In this document: positions 19,798-29,769 of the stretch, piece by piece
Numbering within the stretch: the first letter of the stretch is position 1
How the letters are laid out: each line of letters begins with the position of its first letter
NCBI GenBank assembly: GCA_017442315.1
Contig: JAFRZX010000052.1
Span: 44,571-108,570 of the forward strand
DNA length: 64,000 nucleotides
Direction: 5' to 3'
Origin: Bacteroidales bacterium
GTDB lineage: Bacteria; Bacteroidota; Bacteroidia; Bacteroidales; UBA932
Notes under the pieces: generated by a model
What the model was told of the DNA's origin: nothing
Seen by the model: the letters and a program-made list of their open reading frames with translations, nothing else
The model's database searches: none
Translations under genes and position numbers: made by a program

Positions 19798-21900
19798 TTA
19801 TCGTGTAAGTCCGAGTTTCTTCATAAGAGCCTCAGGCTGAGGATCGTGACCTCTGAAGTTACGATATATGACAGCCTCATCTTCTGCGCCACCTTTTTCA
19901 AGAATATTTGTTCTGAATGAGGATGCAACTTCTGTATTGAAGATACCCTTTTCCTTGAATAGAGAGAATGCATCAGCCTCAAGAACCTCTGCCCATTTAT
20001 ATGAATAATATCCTGCCGAGTATCCGCCTGAGAAGATGTGTGAGAAAGAAGTTGAGAACGCTGCACCTTCTGCTGACGGCATTACTGCATAAGGAGCCAG
20101 CACCGACTGTTCAAACTCTATAGTACCAGTCTCAGGTACAGACTTCAGAGTATGCCATGCCATGTCAAGATATGCAAAGTGGAGCTGACGTACCTGGCCA
20201 TAACCAGCAAGGTAGTTCTTTGCAGCAACAATCTTCTCAATCAATTCTGCAGGAATCGGCTCACCTGTCTGGTAATGCTTTGCGAATGAGTTGAGATATT
20301 CCGGCTCATATGCCCAGTTCTCCATTATCTGAGAAGGGAGCTCTACAAAATCACGAGAGACGCTTGTGCCAGTAAGGGAACCATATCGTCCTTTGGCAAG
20401 GATTCCATGAAGAGCATGGCCGAACTCATGGAGGAATGTTGTAAGCTCGCTATGAGTTATGAGTGACGGAGCATCTCCTGAAGGCTTGGTAAAATTCATC
20501 ACAGTGCTGATGAATGGGCGGTACTCCACACCATCCCTTACACTCTGACCACGGAATTCTGTCATCCACGCACCTCCCCTCTTGCTTGCTCTTGGGAAGA
20601 AATCTGCATAAAAAAGTGCCAGATGAGCACCATCCGCATCCTTGACTTCATACACCTTTACATCTTCATGATAGACAGGAACATTGTCAAGTTCATGGAA
20701 AGTGATTCCATACAGACGGTTTGCCAGAGAGAACACTGCATCTATACAGTTCTCAAGTTGGAAGTATGGCTTGAGCTGTTCCTCATTAAGAGCATATTCT
20801 GCCTCCTGATAACGCTCCGACCAATATGAGAAATCCCATGGCATGAGTTGTGACCCATCAAACCCATTTGCCTTTGCATATGCGTATACATCGTCCACAT
20901 CCTTCCTGGCATACTCAAGCGAAGATTCCATAAGCTGCATGATGAAGGCATTCACTGTCTCCTTGTCCTTTGCCATTCTTTCTTCAAGAGCGTAGTCCGC
21001 ATATGTATCATAACCAAGAATATCTGCAATTCTGATCCTGAGATCCACAATTTTCTTCACAATGTCTGTATTATCGGATTCACCCCCGATAGCCCTGGTA
21101 TTGTATGCCATCCAGATCTGCTTGCGAAGTTCACGGTTCGAGCTATACTTAAGGAACGGTCCGTAACTTGGATAATCCAAAGTGAACGCCCAACCTTCAA
21201 GACCCTTTTCCTTAGCAGTCTCTGCTCCCATTGTCCTGACATATTCAGGCAGGCCTGCAAGATCGGCAGAATCAGTCACATGAAGAGTATACGCATTGGT
21301 AGCGGCCAAGACATTCTTGCTGAACTGAAGAGTAGCAAGAGAGAGTTCTTCAGACCACTTGCTGTAAAGTTCCTTATCCGCATCTGAAAGATTAGCTCCT
21401 CCACGCACGAAACTCTTGTAGTTATCTTCCAGAAGCGTCATCTGATCCTGATCAAGACCGAGTTCATTTCTCTTTTCATATACAGCCTTCACCCTCTGGA
21501 AAAGACCATTATTCAATGACACATACATAGAAAACTCTGTAAGCATTGGAGATACCTGCTCTGCAATCTGCTGCATCTGTTCATCGGTATCAGCTTCCAT
21601 CAGATTATAGAATATGCCTGCAACTCTGTCCAAGGTCTGTCCCGCATATTCCATAGCCTCAATGGTATTCTCAAATGTAGGTTCTTCCTGATTTGAGACA
21701 ATAGCATCTATCTCTGACTTTGCCTCTGCAATAGCAGCCTCAAAAGCCGGCAGATAATGCTCATTCCTGATCTTGTCAAACTCCGGAGCGCCAAACGGTG
21801 CGTTTGACTCCGTCAAAAGTGGATTTTCCATCTTACAACTGCTGATAAGTGCAAGCGCGATGCCTGCGATACATAGTTTCCTTGTCATAATGAATTTCAA
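19798..21900 (-). CDS. dcp: M3 family metallopeptidase (Dcp-like), lipoprotein
   Basis: The product is 700 residues. The zinc motif FLHEFGHALHG holds HExxH, with the third ligand in the downstream helix region. The N-terminus ends in a lipobox (LISSC), so it is probably anchored in the envelope. The family removes dipeptides or cuts short peptides (peptidyl-dipeptidase or oligopeptidase). ATG 21900 overlaps the upstream zinc-ribbon gene by 4 bp; an ATG at 21888 would give a more usual signal peptide. It likely processes peptides in the periplasm for nutrition. Confidence 0.92.
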   Translation of the reverse strand: MKFIMTRKLCIAGIALALISSCKMENPLLTESNAPFGAPEFDKIRNEHYLPAFEAAIAEAKSEIDAIVSNQEEPTFENTIEAMEYAGQTLDRVAGIFYNLMEADTDEQMQQIAEQVSPMLTEFSMYVSLNNGLFQRVKAVYEKRNELGLDQDQMTLLEDNYKSFVRGGANLSDADKELYSKWSEELSLATLQFSKNVLAATNAYTLHVTDSADLAGLPEYVRTMGAETAKEKGLEGWAFTLDYPSYGPFLKYSSNRELRKQIWMAYNTRAIGGESDNTDIVKKIVDLRIRIADILGYDTYADYALEERMAKDKETVNAFIMQLMESSLEYARKDVDDVYAYAKANGFDGSQLMPWDFSYWSERYQEAEYALNEEQLKPYFQLENCIDAVFSLANRLYGITFHELDNVPVYHEDVKVYEVKDADGAHLALFYADFFPRASKRGGAWMTEFRGQSVRDGVEYRPFISTVMNFTKPSGDAPSLITHSELTTFLHEFGHALHGILAKGRYGSLTGTSVSRDFVELPSQIMENWAYEPEYLNSFAKHYQTGEPIPAELIEKIVAAKNYLAGYGQVRQLHFAYLDMAWHTLKSVPETGTIEFEQSVLAPYAVMPSAEGAAFSTSFSHIFSGGYSAGYYSYKWAEVLEADAFSLFKEKGIFNTEVASSFRTNILEKGGAEDEAVIYRNFRGHDPQPEALMKKLGLTR

Positions 21901-22334
21901 ATATCTTTTACTTTTATTTTCATGCCATCATGCAAAGGTAAGGAAACATTTTGTATTTTTGATATCGAACATATACGACTTGACGTCATAATATACTTGA
22001 TATCAAAACAGCAGTATTCCTGATGGCTGCGAATCTTATGATAGGAAGTGACTATATCAGGAGAGAACCCCATAGCCACAATATCTGTCAGATCAATGGA
22101 CTCCACATCGGCTTTGACCAGTTCATCAAGAATTCCATAATTTCTTGACAATGTACTCATTATTCTTCTTTTGAAGACACGGCTTCCTTTAGCCATATTG
22201 TTGTGATGACGGGTCTTGCAATCCTGGCAACAGAACTTCTTGTCCGTCCTTCCATATCTTATGACATCTCCACATTCAAGACATCTGGGAATGTTCCTCT
22301 CCCATTTCTTACCATATTCCATAAGCATTTCCAA
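21897..22334 (-). CDS. Small zinc-ribbon protein, function unknown
   Basis: The product is 145 residues (141 from an ATG at 22320-22322). Near the N-terminus CLECGD and CCQDC form a four-cysteine zinc ribbon, followed by a basic helix (VFKRRIMSTLSRNYGIL). Similar short zinc-ribbon proteins recur in Bacteroidales, but I recognise no named function. The four-base ATGA overlap with the peptidase gene implies coupling. The C-terminal half has no evident domain. DNA or RNA binding is only a guess from the ribbon and basic patch. Confidence 0.65.
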   Translation of the reverse strand: MEMLMEYGKKWERNIPRCLECGDVIRYGRTDKKFCCQDCKTRHHNNMAKGSRVFKRRIMSTLSRNYGILDELVKADVESIDLTDIVAMGFSPDIVTSYHKIRSHQEYCCFDIKYIMTSSRICSISKIQNVSLPLHDGMKIKVKDI

Positions 22335-22641
22335 TTATGTCACATCTGCAAATATCTGTAATCCTTATTCGCTTATCAATACATCCCGGAACTATTTTCT
22401 TTTTCTTTAACAACTTATTTCTTTTCTTATGGATTAAAATATTTTTTACATGATGCAAGATTTTTATTTAAGACCTTAAAAAAGATTCGATATGTATAAA
22501 AAAAAGAAAAAGTACAATAGAGGCATATTGAAGATGGAACATGCCATGATTTTTTTAGCTTACTTTGCCTTCAACCTACAATGCGCGCATAAGAAAGTGT
22601 GGGGAAGATAATTACATAAATTTAAAAGGAAAATATTTCTT
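22335..22641. other. Intergenic region upstream of ssb
   Basis: About 307 bases separate the divergent zinc-ribbon gene and ssb. It is AT-rich. A TACTTTG at 22561-22567 resembles a one-base-short -7 box and could serve ssb. I see no coding sequence, repeat or strong hairpin. Confidence 0.4.
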
Positions 22642-22983
22642 ATGGAACACATCAACAGGATCGAGCTCCAGGGTCGCGTCGGAAACATACGCACCAATGA
22701 ATACAACGGGAGCAAAGTAGCAAGGTTTTCATTAGCAACTGAAATTCTTTACAAGACACGTGACGGATCTGCTGTCAACGAAATCACCTGGCACAATATC
22801 GTAGCCTGGAGCAACAAAGACCTTCCTGATCCGGAAGTAATTGTAAAAGGACAGCCGGTATATGTATCAGGAAGACTCCGTTCTGTCAAATATACCAATG
22901 GAGAAGGGCAGGAGAAACAGTTCTACGAAGTATTGGCAGGCAAGGTGAAGCTCTTGTCTGATGATAAAGCGGAACAAGTCTGA
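22642..22983 (+). CDS. ssb: Single-stranded DNA-binding protein
   Basis: The product is 113 residues and comprises one OB fold. NRIELQGRVG, the RFSLAT strand and WHNIVAW are typical of Ssb. It lacks the long glycine-rich linker and the acidic DDDIPF-type tip of the main replicative Ssb, ending instead DDKAEQV. It may therefore be an accessory Ssb, as often occurs in Bacteroidales alongside a longer copy. A hairpin follows the stop. Confidence 0.9.
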   Translation: MEHINRIELQGRVGNIRTNEYNGSKVARFSLATEILYKTRDGSAVNEITWHNIVAWSNKDLPDPEVIVKGQPVYVSGRLRSVKYTNGEGQEKQFYEVLAGKVKLLSDDKAEQV

Positions 22984-23013
22984 GCAATCTGCCTGAAATC
23001 TGAAGAATATGCA

Positions 23014-23052
23014 TCAGGTAACGAATGGATCCATTTTCCATCCGTTACCTGA
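23014..23052 (+). terminator. Hairpin after ssb
   Basis: The 10-bp stem TCAGGTAACG/CGTTACCTGA has a 19-base loop. There is no U-run after it, so termination may be weak. Confidence 0.45.
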
Positions 23053-23135
23053 CAGACATAAAACATTTGGGAACAGTCCGATACTGTTTAAAATTTTATC
23101 AACATAAATTTCAGACAATTTCATAGTGTTTTGAA

Positions 23136-23166
23136 TTGCTTATTATACTTTTTGGAGCTACCTTTG
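23136..23166 (+). promoter_or_regulatory. Promoter for pflB-pflA
   Basis: TTG (23136-23138) and TACCTTTG (23159-23166) are 20 bases apart, matching the Bacteroidota -33/-7 pattern. Its position downstream of an earlier in-frame ATG supports the pflB start at 23202. Confidence 0.7.
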
Positions 23167-23201
23167 CACCCGAAATATATAAGGAGTATAATAAACTGAT
23201 T

Positions 23202-25424
23202 ATGACGCAGAAATTCAATGATGGCAGATGGAGCCATAGAATCGATGTAGCAGATTTCGTTTACTGCAACATCACTCCATACGACGGAGATGCATCTTTT
23301 CTTAAAGGTGCGACAGAACGGACTAAAAAGCTGTGGGACAAATGTCTTGAGGCGCTGAAAGAAGAAAGACAGAACGGAGGCGTACGTTCAATCGACGCAA
23401 AGACAATATCAACTATCACATCCCACGCTGCAGGATATATTGATAAGGAGAACGAACTTATTGTAGGACTTCAGACCGATGAGTTACTTAAAAGAGCCAT
23501 CAAACCTTTCGGAGGATGGAAGGTCGTAGACAAGGCATGCAAGGAAAACGGCATTGAACTGGATCCTGAAGTAAAGAAGATTTTCACTCACTACAGAAAG
23601 ACCCACAATGACGGTGTCTTCGATGTCTATACTGAAGAAATCAGAAAGTACAGGTCATTGGGATTTCTGACAGGACTTCCTGACAACTATTCCAGAGGAC
23701 GTATCATTGGTGACTACAGAAGGCTTGCACTCTATGGAACCGACAGACTCATAGAGGCAAAGAAAGAAGACATGAAACACCTCAACGGTCCTATGACGGA
23801 GGCACGTATCAGACTTCGTGAAGAAGTATCTGAGCAGATCAAGGCCCTCAACGAGATAAAGATCATGGGAGAATACTATGGACTGGACCTCAGCAGGCCT
23901 GCAAGAAGCGCAAGAGAGGCTGTTCAGTGGGTATACATGGCATATCTTGCATCGGTAAAGGAGCAGGACGGTGCAGCAATGTCTCTAGGTAACGTATCAT
24001 CATTCCTGGATATCTTCATCCAGTATGACCTGGACCACAACATCATTGACGAGACTTATGCACAGGAACTGATTGACCAGTTTGTGATGAAGCTCAGAAT
24101 GGTACGTCACCTCAGGATGCAGTCATATAACGATATTTTCGCAGGTGACCCTACATGGATCACTGAATCTATAGGTGGACGATTCACCGGAGGAAAGCAC
24201 AAGGTAACCAAGACATCTTTCCGTTTCCTCCAGACGCTATACAACCTCGGACCAGCACCGGAGCCGAACATGACAGTACTCTGGCATCCGCAGCTTCCGG
24301 AAGGATTCAAGACATTCTGTGCCAAGGTTTCAATCGACACAAGTTCCGTGCAGTATGAAAATGACTCCCTCATGCGTAAGGCAAGAGGTTGTGACGACTA
24401 CGGCATCGCATGCTGCGTATCATATCAGGCCATCGGTAAAGCAATACAGTTCTTCGGAGCGCGTGCCAACCTTGCAAAAGCACTACTTCTTGCGATCAAT
24501 GGAGGACGCTGCGAAAACACCGGAACACTGATGATGGAGAACATCAAGCCACTCAAGAGCAATGTACTTGACTTTGACGAAGTAATGGCAAACTACAAGA
24601 AGGTTCTACATGAAGTGGCACGCGTATACAACGAGACAATGAACATAATCCACTACATGCATGACAAGTATGATTATGAAAAGTCTCAGATGGCATTCAT
24701 CGACACCAATCCTACCATCAACCTCGCATACGGAGTAGCAGGACTTTCAATTGCAGCCGATTCGCTTTCTGCAATCAAGTATGCAAAAGTTACGGCTCAC
24801 CGCAATGCTGACGGCCTTACAGATGGCTTCACCATTGAGGGAGACTTCCCTAAGTTCGGAAATGACGATGACAGAGTTGACGTACTCGCCCGCGAACTTG
24901 TACAGTACTTCAATACAGAACTCAGTGCGCTCCCTGTGTACAAGAACGCTCAACCGACCCTTTCACTTCTTACAATCACTTCAAATGTGATGTACGGAAA
25001 GAAGACAGGAGCTACTCCAGACGGAAGAGCAAAAGGCGTTGCATTCGCACCAGGCGCAAATCCTATGCACGGACGTGACACACATGGAGCAATCGCATCT
25101 CTTTCATCTGTTGCAAAACTCGACTATTACGATTCAAAGGATGGTATTTCAAACACATTCTCAATCGTTCCGAAGTCACTCGGTCCTACAGATGAAGACA
25201 AGATCGACAACCTGATCACAATGATGGACGGATACTTCACAAAAGGTGCTCACCATCTTAATGTGAATGTACTCAACAGGGAAATGCTCGAAGATGCGAT
25301 GGAACATCCTGAAAAATACCCACAGCTTACAATCAGGGTTTCAGGATATGCAGTAAACTTCACCAAGCTCAGCCGGGAGCATCAGCTTGAAGTAATTGCG
25401 CGCACTTTCCATGAATCACTCTAA
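23202..25424 (+). CDS. pflB: Formate C-acetyltransferase (pyruvate formate-lyase)
   Basis: From ATG 23202 the product is 740 residues. The catalytic cysteine pair is in GIACCVS, and the glycyl-radical site RVSGYAV is near the C-terminus. It splits pyruvate and CoA into acetyl-CoA and formate under anoxia, using a radical installed by PflA, encoded 33 bp downstream. An in-frame ATG 66 bases earlier is rejected because the promoter overlaps that region. AAGGAG lies 16-21 bases before the start. Strict oxygen sensitivity is expected of the radical form. Confidence 0.97.
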   Translation: MTQKFNDGRWSHRIDVADFVYCNITPYDGDASFLKGATERTKKLWDKCLEALKEERQNGGVRSIDAKTISTITSHAAGYIDKENELIVGLQTDELLKRAIKPFGGWKVVDKACKENGIELDPEVKKIFTHYRKTHNDGVFDVYTEEIRKYRSLGFLTGLPDNYSRGRIIGDYRRLALYGTDRLIEAKKEDMKHLNGPMTEARIRLREEVSEQIKALNEIKIMGEYYGLDLSRPARSAREAVQWVYMAYLASVKEQDGAAMSLGNVSSFLDIFIQYDLDHNIIDETYAQELIDQFVMKLRMVRHLRMQSYNDIFAGDPTWITESIGGRFTGGKHKVTKTSFRFLQTLYNLGPAPEPNMTVLWHPQLPEGFKTFCAKVSIDTSSVQYENDSLMRKARGCDDYGIACCVSYQAIGKAIQFFGARANLAKALLLAINGGRCENTGTLMMENIKPLKSNVLDFDEVMANYKKVLHEVARVYNETMNIIHYMHDKYDYEKSQMAFIDTNPTINLAYGVAGLSIAADSLSAIKYAKVTAHRNADGLTDGFTIEGDFPKFGNDDDRVDVLARELVQYFNTELSALPVYKNAQPTLSLLTITSNVMYGKKTGATPDGRAKGVAFAPGANPMHGRDTHGAIASLSSVAKLDYYDSKDGISNTFSIVPKSLGPTDEDKIDNLITMMDGYFTKGAHHLNVNVLNREMLEDAMEHPEKYPQLTIRVSGYAVNFTKLSREHQLEVIARTFHESL

Positions 25425-25457
25425 AATAATCCCTAGCATAGCCAGGGATCTTCAACC

Positions 25458-26183
25458 ATGATAAAAGTACACTCATACGAATCTATGGGAACATACGACG
25501 GGCCTGGACTGAGGCTCGTCGTATTTCTTCAAGGCTGCCCTTTCCGCTGCCTGTACTGTGCCAATCCGGACACTATTTCATTTGAAGGAGGCACACCAAC
25601 TGATTATCAGGACATCCTGAAGATGGCTGTTAACCAGAAACCTTTCTTCGGGAGACGCGGGGGCGTGACATTCTCCGGAGGAGAGCCAACAAGTCAGGCT
25701 AAAGAACTGATACAACTTGTGGACTGTCTCCACGAAGAAGGCATACATGTCTGCATTGACACTAATGGAGGTGTATGGAATCCTGACGTAGAAGAATTAT
25801 TCAGCAAAGTCGATCTTGTGCTTCTCGACATCAAGCAGATCAATCCGGCAAGACACGAGAGTCTTACCGGAAGGAGCAATGCCCGTACACTTGAGACTGC
25901 ACGGTGGCTGGAAATGCACAACAGACCTTTCTGGATCAGATACGTACTGGTACCAGGCATCAGCGACCTTGAAGAAGACATCCGCACTCTTGGGGAACAC
26001 TTCAAGGACTATAGAATGATCCAGAGAGTGGAGATCCTACCGTATCACACCCTCGGAATCCACAAGTACGAAACCCTCGGCATGGAATACGCTCTGAAAG
26101 ATACCAGGACCAACACACCGGAGCAGCTACGTAAGGCAGAATCAATCTTCAAGGAATATTTTGACTGCGTGCAGGTAAACTGA
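25458..26183 (+). CDS. pflA: Pyruvate formate-lyase activating enzyme
   Basis: The product is 241 residues. The radical-SAM cluster is in CPFRCLYC, and the start (YESMGTYDGPGLRLVVFLQGC) is typical of PflA. GGVTFSGGEP is the SAM-binding GGE region. It abstracts hydrogen from the PflB glycine using S-adenosylmethionine. A small hairpin with 6-bp arms (25430-25450) sits between pflB and pflA and could lower pflA expression. It ends 12 bp from the convergent OmpA-like gene. Confidence 0.96.
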   Translation: MIKVHSYESMGTYDGPGLRLVVFLQGCPFRCLYCANPDTISFEGGTPTDYQDILKMAVNQKPFFGRRGGVTFSGGEPTSQAKELIQLVDCLHEEGIHVCIDTNGGVWNPDVEELFSKVDLVLLDIKQINPARHESLTGRSNARTLETARWLEMHNRPFWIRYVLVPGISDLEEDIRTLGEHFKDYRMIQRVEILPYHTLGIHKYETLGMEYALKDTRTNTPEQLRKAESIFKEYFDCVQVN

Positions 26184-26194
26184 CAGCCTAGCTT

Positions 26195-27430
26195 TTAATC
26201 AATGATATCAAACTCTACTCTACGGTTTCTTGCCCTAGACTCCGGAGTGGAATTATTGGTAAGCGGCTGACGGTCTCCATATCCTAAACAACGAAGTCTG
26301 TTTGAATCTATTCCATTCTGAACAAAATAGTTGCGCACTGACTCTGCACGTTCTTTCGACAATTTCAGATTATATTGACTGTCACCGACATTATCTGTAT
26401 GTCCGATGATTGTAATCTGCATTTTAGGGAATTTGTGCAGAATCATTATAAATTTCTCCAGATATTCCTCAGACTCCTTACGCAGGGTCGCTTTGTCAAA
26501 ATCGAATCTGATATCTGTGAATGCACATATCTTTTTAGTGCTGATATCCTTTCCGGAAAGTAACAGTTCATACATTTCTTCCAGAGAGCAGCATTGTTTT
26601 TCCTGAACGGTGATTTTCCTTTCGGCAACCTTTTCTTCTACGTTGGAGACAGGAACTGCAACATGTCTCTTGCTTTTGGATTTCTTCCTTCCGAACAAGC
26701 CTTTAAGAGGTATCGACACATTGACAGCAATGGATATATTACTGTTTTTGCGTGTACCGGAGATACTATATACGGGTGCATTCAATGCCACTGATTGTCT
26801 TGATTTCTCCCTCTTTGAAAACGTATCCACAAATCCGAGGTTGTAGCCGATTTCCGCACCGATCATCATCGGGAAACCTTTCAACCGAACAGGATAATCA
26901 ACACCAGTTCCTACATATAACCCGAAATCAAATCCCTGGAAATTGCTTTTGTCCAGTTTCAAGGCATAGGCCTGTCTTTCCAAAAAGCCTGAAGCATAAT
27001 TTATTTTTCCTCCCGTTGCAAAGTTAAAGCTTGGACCGGCAGCCAGATATGGTCGGATCTTACCTTTAAGATTGAAGGAGTAGACGACTGGAATTCTAAG
27101 GTCAAAATATGTCGCCTTCAATTTATAATCTATGAAGTGTGGCTGATATCTCATACGTACACCCCTGCCGACAAAATTCAGATGAGGCCTTACTGACCAG
27201 TTGTTGTAAAAATTCCAATCAATAAAAAGGCCTCCCATACCGGAAAACAACGGAGTTTTTTTGTAAGGGTCGTATGCCTGGTTGGAGTACCTCATGTTTG
27301 GGACAGATATTCCCAACTCTGCTCCGATCTTAATATCGTCAATGAATTTCAACTCCTCGGCGGAAGCTACAAAAGGACTCAACGCGACAGTAATTATTAT
27401 TATCAGTCCTTTTTTAATATTCTGTTTCAT
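26195..27430 (-). CDS. Outer-membrane beta-barrel with OmpA C-terminal domain
   Basis: The product is 411 residues with a signal peptide. Residues 30-245 are a PorT/OmpA-like barrel with alternating aromatic strands. A linker of about 60 residues follows. Residues 305-411 are an OmpA domain (FDFDKATL, IIGHTDNVGDSQYN, RARNRRVEF) that binds peptidoglycan. It should tie the outer membrane to the wall. It is the last gene of a four-gene leftward envelope cluster, 12 bp from the preceding lipoprotein. Confidence 0.88.
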   Translation of the reverse strand: MKQNIKKGLIIIITVALSPFVASAEELKFIDDIKIGAELGISVPNMRYSNQAYDPYKKTPLFSGMGGLFIDWNFYNNWSVRPHLNFVGRGVRMRYQPHFIDYKLKATYFDLRIPVVYSFNLKGKIRPYLAAGPSFNFATGGKINYASGFLERQAYALKLDKSNFQGFDFGLYVGTGVDYPVRLKGFPMMIGAEIGYNLGFVDTFSKREKSRQSVALNAPVYSISGTRKNSNISIAVNVSIPLKGLFGRKKSKSKRHVAVPVSNVEEKVAERKITVQEKQCCSLEEMYELLLSGKDISTKKICAFTDIRFDFDKATLRKESEEYLEKFIMILHKFPKMQITIIGHTDNVGDSQYNLKLSKERAESVRNYFVQNGIDSNRLRCLGYGDRQPLTNNSTPESRARNRRVEFDIID

Positions 27431-27442
27431 ATCATACTCGTT

Positions 27443-28120
27443 TTATTTGATTCCTGCCATAATGGACTCCTTTCCACAGGAGCCATCGAGTTCCTCCAGG
27501 GCTTTTGTCGCGCTCCATTCCGTAAATTCAGCCATTCCATCTCCATCGTAGAAAACCCTATACTCATTTACACCCATTACAATGGAATTCGGATCATTCT
27601 TATCGACCACTATGAATGCATGTCTCACATCCTTGATGCCATTCGGGGTTATGGTGCCGGAAGTCAGATTAGTTGTCGTAACCCAGGTCACTCCATCATT
27701 GTAAGTTGTTTTTGAAGTATAGTATGCCGTGAAGTCTGCTCCCTCACCAATTACAACGACATACGAAGAGCTCTCTTCACTATTGGATTGTTTCCCTTTA
27801 TACTGGCATGTATTTCCGTTTCTGTTATAGAAGCACATATAACTGTCTGCCCACAACATCTCGGAATCCGTTATGCCATCCGAGCTATACGACAGTCTGT
27901 TTGGGGCTATGACAAAGCTGGATGTTATGTCAGGGGGATTCACTCCTTCGTGTATAGTCATTCTGGATTCAAACTCACTGCGGATTTCAGCAGGGATTAC
28001 ACTTGCGGCTGTCCCGATTTCAGGCAAAGCAACTGTCGAAAATCCATTTTTCAGACAACCGGACAGCATGAATGTTGTCAAAAGGATCAATGACAACATC
28101 CGGAATATTCTTTTAAGCAT
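27443..28120 (-). CDS. Lipoprotein of unknown function
   Basis: The product is 225 residues. The signal ends in a clean lipobox (MLSGC). The mature part is beta-rich with many Ser, Thr, Tyr and Asn residues, and I recognise no domain. It sits between another lipoprotein and the OmpA-like barrel gene, so a role in the outer membrane is likely. No function is assigned. Confidence 0.7.
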   Translation of the reverse strand: MLKRIFRMLSLILLTTFMLSGCLKNGFSTVALPEIGTAASVIPAEIRSEFESRMTIHEGVNPPDITSSFVIAPNRLSYSSDGITDSEMLWADSYMCFYNRNGNTCQYKGKQSNSEESSSYVVVIGEGADFTAYYTSKTTYNDGVTWVTTTNLTSGTITPNGIKDVRHAFIVVDKNDPNSIVMGVNEYRVFYDGDGMAEFTEWSATKALEELDGSCGKESIMAGIK

Positions 28121-28209
28121 AATTACAAACTCTTTTAGCTGTTTTGATTTCTGTCATTTGAAATATCCTGTGCATTTTCAGTTTATTTATCGATAAGAAC
28201 AAGTGCTTA

Positions 28210-29004
28210 TCAATATTTTATGCTGATTGTCGCTCCCCATTCCAGAATAGATATCTTTGTCGGATAGCCATCAGAATCAAACTCATAGGAGAAAGAATGT
28301 ATATAACGAGGTCTTCCAGATTCATCTAACTCTTCTATGCGCTTAAGCAAATTACGGTTATATATCCCTCGAAACACACTTTTATCTATTGTTTCAAAAT
28401 CTAAGCCCATTACCCCGGATTCAAACAGTGAAAAAACGTCAATATTCAACTTATCCGCTATATCATAATAAGTATAAGTACATTTTGAAGAATTGCTTGA
28501 ATTATCAGTTGTTACCTCAGCAGCTACATTGCCACCTTTCCATATATAACTTGTCGTACGTTCATATCCGGTACTTTTAGATACATATATTAAAGTCTGA
28601 AGACACGAATTGTCATCATAAGTAAAATATGACTTACTATATTTGTCATTTAAACTTGTAACCAAACCTTCATCTTCAAAATATACGAGAACAGGATCCG
28701 GATCATTCTCAGCGAACTTTACCAGCAACACGCCATCATTATATTCATAAATCATTTCTTCATCTACTTCATCTACTTCTTTTCCCTCATATATTATTAT
28801 TATGACTTTCTTCAGTCTTCCAACCGAATCATAAACAAATGAGTAAACTTCCTTCCAATCACTATCCTCATCTTCTTGATACACAAGTTCCTTTATCAGT
28901 TTCTTCATCTCCTCGCCGGATTCACCCTGCTGATCAGAAACCTCATCTTCACAGGAACAAAACATAAAAGGCAGCAACGCCAAAACATAAATCAACTTTT
29001 TCAT
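28210..29004 (-). CDS. Lipoprotein, DUF4595-like
   Basis: The product is 264 residues. The signal peptide ends FMFCSC and is followed by acidic residues EDEVSD, which in Bacteroidota favour display on the cell surface. The mature protein has repeated short strands of the form Y.YDSxGRL and YEFDSDGYPTK. These resemble YD/RHS-type or DUF4595-like repeats common in Bacteroidales lipoproteins. No enzymatic motif is visible. It is the second gene of the envelope cluster. Confidence 0.65.
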   Translation of the reverse strand: MKKLIYVLALLPFMFCSCEDEVSDQQGESGEEMKKLIKELVYQEDEDSDWKEVYSFVYDSVGRLKKVIIIIYEGKEVDEVDEEMIYEYNDGVLLVKFAENDPDPVLVYFEDEGLVTSLNDKYSKSYFTYDDNSCLQTLIYVSKSTGYERTTSYIWKGGNVAAEVTTDNSSNSSKCTYTYYDIADKLNIDVFSLFESGVMGLDFETIDKSVFRGIYNRNLLKRIEELDESGRPRYIHSFSYEFDSDGYPTKISILEWGATISIKY

Positions 29005-29055
29005 AACTTATTATATTATTAAACAGATTTCAATATGAACAATGACATATGAGGA

Positions 29056-29679
29056 TTAAAATGAAAAGCCAAGCTGGAGACAACTGACTCCTACATCATC
29101 TCCAAACGGAGTATCTGTCAAGGCTACTCCAAATCCGATTTTCACCAGATGACAGACATATGCATTGACCATCCAGCTCAGATAGACTCGATTCACATCT
29201 TCCATATCCTTAAGTTTCATTGTGCTCATTACATCTCCCAAGTGACTTACTTCTGTATTACCTGCCAAAGCAAAACCTAATGCAGGTCCTGTCTCTATCC
29301 TCAAGAGGTTGCCTCCGAGATTAAAACCACAGAACAATGGTATTTCAAGATTATAAATACTTGTATCTGAAGTATAAATCTGACTTCCGCCCATTGAAAT
29401 CCGACTAGTGACAGATGGCATGGAAAGTCCTAGTCCTAAACCTAAAAAGAATGTATCATTAAAATAATGATCATATGAGAAACGCATATTCAGACTCCAC
29501 TTGTCGGCAATGATCCCATAATCGTCATCCATGAACATCATACCGTAAGAAATAGAGAAAAAATGTTCCTGAGGTATTTTACTCATAAATTTTCTCTTTC
29601 CATCCGTCTGGGCAAAGATACTCTGAGTCAGCAGCAGAACTGCCACAGCCGAGCTTAACAAAAACTTCAATCTTTTCAT
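29056..29679 (-). CDS. Outer-membrane beta-barrel protein
   Basis: ATG 29677-29679 gives 207 residues with a Sec signal ending SIFAQ. The body shows amphipathic strands with glycine and aromatic belts (FLGLGLGLSMPS) and ends in aromatic LGFSF, as expected for a small outer-membrane barrel. It is the first gene of the envelope cluster. Its start lies 50 bases from the terminator that ends the structured RNA, so the RNA could act as its leader. Confidence 0.7.
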   Translation of the reverse strand: MKRLKFLLSSAVAVLLLTQSIFAQTDGKRKFMSKIPQEHFFSISYGMMFMDDDYGIIADKWSLNMRFSYDHYFNDTFFLGLGLGLSMPSVTSRISMGGSQIYTSDTSIYNLEIPLFCGFNLGGNLLRIETGPALGFALAGNTEVSHLGDVMSTMKLKDMEDVNRVYLSWMVNAYVCHLVKIGFGVALTDTPFGDDVGVSCLQLGFSF

Positions 29680-29728
29680 AAGAATCCTGTTTTGGTCACC
29701 GGACTCCCATAGGTGGACAATATATGAC

Positions 29729-29769
29729 AAAAAAAGCGTGGGAGTCTGTACTTGTCACTCGTCCCACGC
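29729..29769 (-). terminator. Terminator of the structured RNA
   Basis: The 8-bp stem GCGTGGGA/TCCCACGC (29736-29743 with 29762-29769) is followed on the minus strand by seven Us. Its arm repeats the CCCACGC sequence of the RNA 5' end. Confidence 0.8.

Noticed and set aside
23136-23201. Upstream extension of pflB by 22 codons
   Set aside because: The promoter -7 box lies within it, so those codons are not transcribed as coding sequence.
25430-25450. Hairpin with 6-bp arms between pflB and pflA
   Set aside because: The stem is short and has no U-run; it may be a minor attenuator but evidence is weak.
28190-28218. AT-rich hairpin GATAAG/CTTATC between two lipoprotein genes
   Set aside because: The stem is only 6 bp and lacks a U-run, so it is not called a terminator.
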